Source of the DNA: an uncultured Bacteroidales bacterium
GTDB lineage: Bacteria > Bacteroidota > Bacteroidia > Bacteroidales > F082
Reading direction: 5' to 3'
Length of the DNA: 64,000 nt
Assembly (NCBI GenBank): GCA_947303395.1
Contig: CAMYYD010000005.1
Coordinates: 1-64,000, forward strand
Within the stretch, counting starts at the first letter, position 1. Each line of letters begins with the position of its first letter. The position numbers and the translations under genes were made by a program. Of this stretch, positions 53,216 to 64,000 are shown piece after piece. Under the pieces are notes generated by a model, which was given only the letters and a program-made list of their open reading frames with translations, had not been told where the DNA came from and searched no databases.

Positions 53216-53497
53216 ATGTTTCCGAAACTTGACCCATTACTTCATTCCGAGCTGCGGCTGGCGGTGATGTCGATTTTGGCCAGTGTCGACAATGCCGAGT
53301 TCAGCTACATCAAGAAGCAGACCGGAGCCACGTCGGGCAACCTCAGCGTGCAGCTCGACAAGCTCAGCGCGGCGGGATACATCAGTGTCGAGAAAGGCTT
53401 CAAGGGGAAGGTGCCTTGCACGACATGCAAAATCACGCCGGCAGGACTCACGGCATTCGAAAACTACGTCAACTCATTGAAAGAGTACCTCATTTAA
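53216..53497 (+). CDS. Small winged-helix transcriptional regulator (HTH_34 type)
   Basis: 93 residues: a single winged helix-turn-helix domain. LLHSELRLAVMSILASVDNAEFSYIKKQTGATSGNLSVQLDKLSAAGYISVEKGF shows helix, turn, recognition helix and wing. The C-terminal dimerisation helix is TAFENYVNSLKEYL. It is MarR/ArsR-like with no obvious ligand domain; two cysteines (CTTC) might sense metal or redox. It probably autoregulates through the palindrome at 52502-52518. Confidence 0.85.
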   Translation: MFPKLDPLLHSELRLAVMSILASVDNAEFSYIKKQTGATSGNLSVQLDKLSAAGYISVEKGFKGKVPCTTCKITPAGLTAFENYVNSLKEYLI

Positions 53498-53518
53498 AAC
53501 TTAATATCTAAATTTTCA

Positions 53519-53552
53519 AGGGGATAAATTCAATTTGTCCCCTGTTTTTTTT
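53519..53552 (+). terminator. Hairpin terminator after the winged-helix gene
   Basis: A stem of AGGGGATAAATT with its complement (53519-53543, one G-U pair) is followed by eight T residues. The stem resembles the GTAGGGG-type REP repeats. The T-run again supplies the -33 element of the following promoter. Confidence 0.82.
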
Positions 53553-53582
53553 GTTTTTATCGAAATAATTATTGTATTTTTG
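53550..53582 (+). promoter_or_regulatory. Promoter of the DUF4369-type lipoprotein pair
   Basis: TTTG (53550-53553) and TATTTTTG (53575-53582), 21-base gap, 36 bases before the ATG. Confidence 0.62.
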
Positions 53583-53618
53583 CGTTTGAATTATACCATT
53601 TAAAAATTTAATAATACT

Positions 53619-54317
53619 ATGAAAAAACTATTATTCCCAATTGTGGCGGCATTGCTTATTTTATGTGGCTGCAACAAAACAAATCAATTCAAGGTGACTC
53701 TCAACCTTGAAAACGCCGACGGACAGACTGTTTATCTCAACAAAGATCTTGGCATGATTGAAACATGCGTCGACTCAGCAGTATTTGCTGGCAACACAGC
53801 AGTGCTGAAAGCCGATTTCGACGATCCGCAGATCAAGTACATCATTAAATATGACAAGTACGACCAATGCGGTGTATTCACATTCTTACCTGAAAACTGC
53901 GACATCACGATTACGGGCGACTTCAACGACATAATCACTTGGCACGCTGAAGGAAGTCAGGCAATGGAAACATTAAACGCATATAAAGAAGAGATGAGGC
54001 CATATGGCGACGCTGTTATGGCTATTGTTCCTGACATGGAGGCGGCTTACGCTGAAAATGACACTGTCAGAGGCTTGGAGTTATACTGGGAAGCCATGGC
54101 TCGCATGGACGAATACAATAACCGTTGTCTCGATTATATCAAAAGTCATCCCAACAGCTACGTAGCACATTATCTGCTTGACGAATCTAAAATCAACTTT
54201 GATCCTGAAATCTTGAAAGAAGTCGTCGGAACATTCACCGTTGAATCGAGATATAAAAAAAATATCGAGATATATCTTGAAGAGATTGAAGATTATGAGA
54301 TGCAGATAGTTGAATAA
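53619..54317 (+). CDS. DUF4369-like lipoprotein
   Basis: 232 residues with a lipobox (ILCGC, Cys18). The N-terminal domain (FKVTLNLENADGQTVYLNKD..) is the DUF4369-like beta fold found at the front of Bacteroidota thiol-disulfide proteins. The C-terminal half is helical and acidic; there is no thioredoxin domain or CxxC. Three bases before the next gene, which does carry thioredoxin, so the pair may work together in the envelope. Confidence 0.7.
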   Translation: MKKLLFPIVAALLILCGCNKTNQFKVTLNLENADGQTVYLNKDLGMIETCVDSAVFAGNTAVLKADFDDPQIKYIIKYDKYDQCGVFTFLPENCDITITGDFNDIITWHAEGSQAMETLNAYKEEMRPYGDAVMAIVPDMEAAYAENDTVRGLELYWEAMARMDEYNNRCLDYIKSHPNSYVAHYLLDESKINFDPEILKEVVGTFTVESRYKKNIEIYLEEIEDYEMQIVE

Positions 54318-54320
54318 AAA

Positions 54321-55361
54321 ATGAGAAGAATAATTATTATAGCAGCTTTAGCATTGTTGGTTTTTGCAAGCTGCAACGATAACAAACCGGCAACTAATGA
54401 TTATTGTGTTGTCAAAGGTACCGTCAAAGGCGTGAAAGACGGCAAAAAACTCGAATTGTTAGACGAGTTCAATGATTGGGTTGTCGTCGGAAAAGGCGTC
54501 GTAAAAGATGGTGTTTTTGAGATACACCCCGAGGTGACCGCGCCCACACATGTATATTTATATGAGCATAACGGATATCAGCTGAAAGATTTCATTTTGG
54601 AACCCGGAACGATTCTCGTTGAGGTGGATGCCACCGATGAGTACGATTATGAAACAGGAGCCAAAGGCACACCTTTGAACGATCTGGATCAGATAATCAC
54701 CGGTTATCGAAGAAGTGGCGACTACGCTGCCGCTGACTCAATAAAGGCTATTGTTATGAACGAAAACCCTGCAGGAGCCCTGGCTTTGGCCAATATCGAT
54801 GAATGGTGCAAGTCGTCGGTTGAGATGCTTGACGTCATCGACCGTCTTACACCCGAGTTGGCACAGCTTCCTTATGTCGAAAGATTGAGAAAAGAAGCCA
54901 TACAGCGCTTGAAGACCGAAGCCGGTGGGACGTATATCGACATGGCATATCCCGACTTAAACGGCGACACTGTCAGCCTGAGCTCAGTGGTCAACAACCC
55001 TGCCAACCGCTATGTCATCGTCGACTTCTGGGCATCGTGGTGTGACGGATGCGTGGACGACCTGCCTATGCTGGTGGAGATCTATGAAAATTATCACGAT
55101 AAAGGTCTGGAAATCTACGGCCTCTCCGTCGATACCCAAAAACGCTATAAATATTGGAAATCATGTATCGAAAAGAACAACATGACATGGATTAACGTGT
55201 GTGACTACAGCGGTGGAAAGCGAGGCAACAGCAAAGTACGCGACGACTATGCTTTAATAGCCTATCCGACAACCATTTTGATAGATTGTCAGACCGGAAT
55301 AATCGTCATGCGCGACGATATCGAAAACATAGCACCAAAGATAGCGGAATTGCTGAAATAA
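54321..55361 (+). CDS. TlpA-like thioredoxin lipoprotein with DUF4369 domain
   Basis: 346 residues. Lipobox FASC (Cys18); DUF4369-like N-terminal domain (about 25-120), helical linker, then a TlpA/ResA thioredoxin fold (about 205-345) with active site WASWCDGC and cis-Pro region AYPTTILID. Predicted envelope-anchored thiol-disulfide oxidoreductase, usually a reductant. Confidence 0.88.
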   Translation: MRRIIIIAALALLVFASCNDNKPATNDYCVVKGTVKGVKDGKKLELLDEFNDWVVVGKGVVKDGVFEIHPEVTAPTHVYLYEHNGYQLKDFILEPGTILVEVDATDEYDYETGAKGTPLNDLDQIITGYRRSGDYAAADSIKAIVMNENPAGALALANIDEWCKSSVEMLDVIDRLTPELAQLPYVERLRKEAIQRLKTEAGGTYIDMAYPDLNGDTVSLSSVVNNPANRYVIVDFWASWCDGCVDDLPMLVEIYENYHDKGLEIYGLSVDTQKRYKYWKSCIEKNNMTWINVCDYSGGKRGNSKVRDDYALIAYPTTILIDCQTGIIVMRDDIENIAPKIAELLK

Positions 55362-56597
55362 TTACCAATCCATCTCTTTTATTTCACCTTCAGGTGAGCG
55401 GAAGACATATCGTAGGGGCGAATCATTATTTGCCCCTATTTTTTCTATAAGACTTAAATAAGTGCAATAATCAGTGATTTCAACATCGTTGATGCGTATC
55501 AGATAGTCGTCTGTTCGGATGCCTTTGCGGTAAGCGTCACCGTCATTACGCACCACCGCTTTAATCGCTCCGATGGTGTCGTTTTTGTCAGCAAGGAGAA
55601 ACTTCACGCCTCTTTTATCCTCGTTTCCATAATACTGCACCATGTTACCGTCGTGAGGAAGTAAAACCAAACGGCGTTTGTGCCCGTCGATGATAAGCGA
55701 ATTCTTTTTCAATATCGAAGAGCCCACTTTGCCAGTTAGTTTGTCGGTCGATACCCACACATCGGTGAAAGTGATGCCACCCATCTCCACCTCCGGGCAA
55801 TGGTAAATCCTGTATGGAACCGTGTCGTTAAGACGGCCGAATAATCCGGCTGAATTGTAAACCGTAGTGTCTTTAAGCACCGTATATTCATCCATTTTAC
55901 GTCCCAACTCAGGATCATCTTTAGCCCAAATGCTCATAAGATACTCCGGCAAATCGAAATCACCGCCGACGGCTCCTGAATCAAACAATAACTTGATGCG
56001 ATGGAAAGGAAAATCCACCCAAACTTGCGGTTGTGTCTTATGATACCTCTTATATTTAAGTGTAGGCTGACCTTTTTCTTCCTTTGAGAAGAATCCTTTG
56101 CGGTCGGTCACAATCATCAGGCTGTCTTTGGTGTCGAACTTAAACGAGAGTCCGCGAACCACGAGGTCGTAGCCGAAAGCGCCGTCAATTTTGTCGCAAA
56201 CGTAATCCTCCAACCCGTTGTCAACCACCACTTTATAGTTTTCGATAGTGATGTTGCCCATCTTGACAGGCGGCAACTTCATAACAGCCTTTTTTTGGCG
56301 TGTTTTTTGGGAATCTACAAAAGTTTTAGTGTTGCCAGACGGTGTCATCCAATCCTCCTCCTCGCCAATCCAGAAACCCATTTCAGCACCGGTGTCGAAC
56401 ATCAGATTTTTCGTCTCCTCATTGATTTCCACAGGGATAATTATCGCTCCGTCCCATATTTTGATTTTTAATGTATCGACAAAATTACGCTTTGAAAACT
56501 CAATGCCGTTATAAGGTTTTTTCTGCGCAGATGCCTGCAAAAACATCATAAAAACAAACAAAAGGGCAATAATAATTGCTTTAATATGACTTTTCAT
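55362..56597 (-). CDS. Retropepsin-like aspartic protease with C-terminal PDZ domain
   Basis: 411 residues from ATG 56597, which gives a signal peptide ending near ASAQ. Two aspartyl-protease half sites are visible: MFDTGAEMGFWIG and LLFDSGAVGGDF. The C-terminal PDZ-like region starts about residue 340. The tail, about residues 387-396 (ANNDSPLRY), is encoded by a GTAG-headed palindromic repeat. Periplasmic. The substrate is unknown. Confidence 0.8.
   Translation of the reverse strand: MKSHIKAIIIALLFVFMMFLQASAQKKPYNGIEFSKRNFVDTLKIKIWDGAIIIPVEINEETKNLMFDTGAEMGFWIGEEEDWMTPSGNTKTFVDSQKTRQKKAVMKLPPVKMGNITIENYKVVVDNGLEDYVCDKIDGAFGYDLVVRGLSFKFDTKDSLMIVTDRKGFFSKEEKGQPTLKYKRYHKTQPQVWVDFPFHRIKLLFDSGAVGGDFDLPEYLMSIWAKDDPELGRKMDEYTVLKDTTVYNSAGLFGRLNDTVPYRIYHCPEVEMGGITFTDVWVSTDKLTGKVGSSILKKNSLIIDGHKRRLVLLPHDGNMVQYYGNEDKRGVKFLLADKNDTIGAIKAVVRNDGDAYRKGIRTDDYLIRINDVEITDYCTYLSLIEKIGANNDSPLRYVFRSPEGEIKEMDW
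55412..55439. repeat. GTAG-headed repeat inside the retropepsin gene
   Basis: GTAGGGGCGAAT (55412-55423), a four-base loop and the matching right arm (to 55439). One mismatch pair. Same family as the dnaK terminator repeat at 48896. In frame in the last 30 codons of the gene. Confidence 0.8.
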
Positions 56598-56634
56598 AGG
56601 GTTAATTTTATAATGGAAACGCAAAAATACGGAT

Positions 56635-56668
56635 TTTGCTGCATATTTTTCAAAAATTTTTATATTTG
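56635..56668 (+). promoter_or_regulatory. Promoter of the GH97-GH78 operon
   Basis: TTTG (56635-56638) and TATATTTG (56661-56668), 22-base gap, 20 bases before the ATG. A minus-strand TATTTTTG (56629-56622) serves the divergent retropepsin gene. Confidence 0.62.
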
Positions 56669-56673
56669 CATGA

Positions 56674-61658
<4,985 letters not shown>

Positions 61659-61688
61659 TTTTTTCTATTTTTGCAAAAACATCTTTCT

Positions 61689-62828
61689 ATGGAAAAACAA
61701 TCATACGTTGAAAAACTGTCAAAATACTTGATTTTTGTCGGCATTGCAGCTGTCATTTGCTCCATTTGCTGGTATTTCAGCTCAGTGCTTATTTATATTA
61801 TTTTGGCTTTTGTGGTGTCGCTCATCAGTCGCCCACTGGCCCTGTTGATGGGGAAAATACGCATCAAAGGGAAAAGCGCCCCCGACTGGCTCATGGCGAT
61901 TTTATCTATCATCCTCGTTATCGCAATATTGCTGATGATGGTTCTTCTTGTGATTCCTGTGGTGTCCAATATTATCAACGACGCTTCAATTTTAAGTAAA
62001 ACGGAAAGCTTTAACGGAAACATCGGCGATGCAGTTAACAGCTGGATTATTGGTATTTTCCCAAGTTTAGGTGAAGATTTCGACATCATTAGTCTATTGC
62101 TCAACCGCTTGAAAGTGATAATGGCCGATTTTTCTATCACCAGTCTCATAGGCTCGGTGGGTTCCGTCGTGATAGACATGGCTGTCGGACTGTTCGCCGT
62201 TGTGTTCATTTCATTTTTCTTTGTCAAAGACCACAAGCTGTTTTCAAAGATTGTCGCCGCTCTGGTTCCCGACCGTATTGAAGCCTCGGTGACTGATTCC
62301 ATTGATGACATCCAACACCTGCTTTCCCGTTATTTTGTCGGGCTTATTTTAGAGATGTTTTGCGTTGCGCTACTCAATTTCCTTGGTTTGTGGCTTATAG
62401 CCCGAATCGGTGTCAACTATGCTCTCGGCATCGCGTTCATCGCCGGAATCCTCAATATCATCCCGTATGTCGGACCAATCCTTGGCGAAGTACTGGGGGC
62501 ATTGCTTGGCATGGTTATCCATTTTGGCGCCGGTGTAGGCTTGGATGTCAACATATGGTTTTTCGCCCTCATTATTATAGCCATCATGCTGACGGTTCAG
62601 CTTGTCGATAACTTCGTCCTGCAGCCAATCATATATTCAACGAGCATCAAGGCGACGCCGCTTGAGATTTTCATCGTGATGCTCTTAGCCGGAACCATAG
62701 GAGGCATCTTGGGAATGCTCGCCGCAATTCCTGCCTACACGGTAATTCGAGTAATCGCAGGTCGTTTCTTTTACGACAAGAAAGTGGTGCAGAGGTTGAT
62801 GCCGGGGATTAAAAAGGAAAAATCCTAA
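61689..62828 (+). CDS. AI-2E family (PerM/YdiK-type) permease
   Basis: 379 residues from ATG 61689; an upstream in-frame TTG lies in the -7 box TATTTTTG (61666-61673). About eight membrane helices with the family pattern: SRPLALLMGKIR after the first helices, a mid-segment without helices, VALVPDRIEASVTDSIDDIQHLLSRYFVG, then INIIPYVGPILGEVLG. Named after TqsA, but most members are transporters of unknown substrate. The last 20 bases overlap the convergent transporter gene. Confidence 0.88.
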   Translation: MEKQSYVEKLSKYLIFVGIAAVICSICWYFSSVLIYIILAFVVSLISRPLALLMGKIRIKGKSAPDWLMAILSIILVIAILLMMVLLVIPVVSNIINDASILSKTESFNGNIGDAVNSWIIGIFPSLGEDFDIISLLLNRLKVIMADFSITSLIGSVGSVVIDMAVGLFAVVFISFFFVKDHKLFSKIVAALVPDRIEASVTDSIDDIQHLLSRYFVGLILEMFCVALLNFLGLWLIARIGVNYALGIAFIAGILNIIPYVGPILGEVLGALLGMVIHFGAGVGLDVNIWFFALIIIAIMLTVQLVDNFVLQPIIYSTSIKATPLEIFIVMLLAGTIGGILGMLAAIPAYTVIRVIAGRFFYDKKVVQRLMPGIKKEKS

Positions 62829-64000
62829 GCAGCACATATCCCAGCACTCCGCCAATAACCCCCAATATCAACCCCACCTTCACCATCTGTGATGTCTTTA
62901 TCATTCCAGTCGAAGCAGCGATGGCGTTTGGAGGAGTAGATATCGGCAAAGTCATTGCCAACGAGCAGCAGATTGCGACGTAAAGTATCAACGAGGCGGC
63001 GCCTCCAAGAGCTGTAAGCTCTCCCTTGATGGCGGTGGAGACGACAGCAAGGACCGGCATCAGCAAGCTCGCTGCCGACGAGTTGGAGATGAATGTCGAG
63101 AGCAGGTACATAATAAAGCCTGCGCCGATAATCACTGCTATTGCTGACCATTTTGTGAACGGAATAGCATTTATTAAAACTGTCGCCAAGCCCGTTCCGT
63201 TGAGGCAGGTGCCGAGAGCGAAACCGCCGGCTACCATCCAAAGAATATGCCATTCAATTTTCGGAAAATCCTCTTCTTTGAAGACGCCAGTGATGGCAAA
63301 CACCGCAAATGGCACCAGCGCCACGATGTTCGCGTCGAAATGCGTCCAGCCTTCGGTCACCCACATCAATATCGTGACAGGCATGGTGATTGCGACAATC
63401 CAGAAATCGCGGTCGAATTTGGCATTGGTTTCAATGTTAATCTCCAGTTTTTCCATCTTCATCGGGAAGAAAAGCATCAGCACAACCCATGCGATGAGCA
63501 GTAAAACCAGCACAAACGGCACCATGTGAAGTACCCACGAGCCGAAGCTGATGTCGATGCCGACCTTCGTCAAAGCTCCAAGCGCAATGGCGTTAGGCGG
63601 CGTGCCGATTGGCGTGCCCAGACCTCCGAAGTTAGCTGCAATAGGTATGGCAAGCGTCAAGGCGGCTGGCGCGGCGCTTTCTTTCGGCAAGTTTTTCAAC
63701 ACTGGAGCCATAAACGCCAGCATCATCGCGGCGGTGGCAGTGTTCGACATGAACATCGAGAAGGTGCCGGGAACCAACAAAAGCCCTAGAAGCACATATT
63801 TCGGCTTGCTTCCGAAGATGCGGAGCAAAGTGCGGGCGAGATAGGCGTCCAAACCCACTTTATTTGCTGCTATCGCCATCACGAAGCCGCCCAAAAACAA
63901 CATAATGACAGGGTCGGCAAAAGATGCCATGATTTCTTTGTAAGCAACGGTAGTTCCCGAAACATCAACCATGAATCCTTTGTTCGAAACGGCAAAAAGC
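62809..64000 (-). CDS. SLC13/DASS-type sodium-coupled anion transporter (partial)
   Basis: The reading frame stays open to the window edge; about 397 codons are visible and the N-terminus is outside. Two repeats typical of the DASS fold: SNTATAAMMLAFMAPV..GTPPNAIALG and SNSSAASLLMPVLAV..STPPNAIAAS, with the SNT/SNS sodium-binding motifs. Predicted inner-membrane importer of a dicarboxylate or other anion. Its 3' end overlaps the AI-2E family gene tail to tail. Confidence 0.9.
   Translation of the reverse strand, partial: LFAVSNKGFMVDVSGTTVAYKEIMASFADPVIMLFLGGFVMAIAANKVGLDAYLARTLLRIFGSKPKYVLLGLLLVPGTFSMFMSNTATAAMMLAFMAPVLKNLPKESAAPAALTLAIPIAANFGGLGTPIGTPPNAIALGALTKVGIDISFGSWVLHMVPFVLVLLLIAWVVLMLFFPMKMEKLEINIETNAKFDRDFWIVAITMPVTILMWVTEGWTHFDANIVALVPFAVFAITGVFKEEDFPKIEWHILWMVAGGFALGTCLNGTGLATVLINAIPFTKWSAIAVIIGAGFIMYLLSTFISNSSAASLLMPVLAVVSTAIKGELTALGGAASLILYVAICCSLAMTLPISTPPNAIAASTGMIKTSQMVKVGLILGVIGGVLGYVLLRIFPF

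Overview
The window looks like chromosomal DNA of a Bacteroidota bacterium, most likely of the order Bacteroidales. Three observations support this. Most identifiable promoters carry the Bacteroidetes -7 box TAnnTTTG, often with TTTG about 19-22 bases upstream. Starts lack Shine-Dalgarno sequences. The gene set includes a complete type IX secretion core (porP, gldK, gldL, gldM, gldN), the T9SS lipoprotein PorW/SprE and a secreted leucine-rich-repeat protein with a T9SS sorting domain. I see no phage, plasmid, CRISPR or transposase gene. The backbone is housekeeping and envelope genes, sprinkled with several families of small palindromic repeats.

Layout. 1-1.3 kb: tRNA-Pro(GGG) and trxB diverge from one nearly perfect 51-bp palindromic double promoter. 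1.4-7.6 kb: an apparent operon of a TolC-like channel, MacA-like adaptor, MacB-like ATPase and permease, LytS-type kinase and LytTR regulator, probably a self-controlled tripartite exporter. 7.6-15.5 kb (minus strand): an Omp85-type barrel without POTRA domains, an S46 dipeptidyl peptidase, a PrsW-like protease, a PHP phosphoesterase, a U32/TrhP protein and pgi. 15.5-19.7 kb: a candidate small RNA, an OmpR-type regulator whose receiver has lost its phosphoacceptor Asp, a beta-lactamase-fold lipoprotein and a DEAD-box helicase. 19.7-30.2 kb (minus): gldN-gldM-gldL-gldK-porP, rseP, an M23 peptidase, an acyltransferase and dnaX. 30.4-38.5 kb (plus): porW/sprE, bactofilin, an AtpI-like protein, folE, a BI-1 family protein, fabD, an S41 protease, a YceD-like protein and rpmF.

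38.6-42.1 kb: blaI, a blaR1-like M56 protease with unusual C-terminal domains, and an LRR lipoprotein. A structured 180-bp element separates blaI and blaR1. 42.1-43.7 kb: an RluA-type pseudouridine synthase and panB (minus). 43.8-46.9 kb: three tandem paralogous lipoproteins of unknown function. 47-48.9 kb: dnaK. 49-50.6 kb: the LRR/T9SS-cargo protein. 50.7-55.4 kb: a possible 31-codon gene, pyrG, a membrane protein with its winged-helix regulator, and two DUF4369-type lipoproteins, one with a thioredoxin domain. 55.4-62.8 kb: a periplasmic retropepsin-PDZ protein (minus), a GH97 and a GH78 glycosidase, and an AI-2E family permease. 62.8-64 kb: an SLC13-type transporter that runs off the right edge.

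The most unusual theme is the GTAG-headed palindromic repeats. Several sit inside protein-coding genes in frame (dnaX twice, the RluA-type gene, the GH78 gene, the retropepsin gene). A separate element supplies the last codons of the S41 protease. Copies between genes appear to serve as transcription terminators (after dnaK, after the winged-helix regulator). Other leads are the degenerate receiver at 15.85 kb, the sRNA or leader candidate upstream of pgi, the structured blaI-blaR1 spacer, and sharply defined operator-like dyads at 52.5 kb and 24.47 kb. All functional calls come from reading motifs and gene order; no database search was run.
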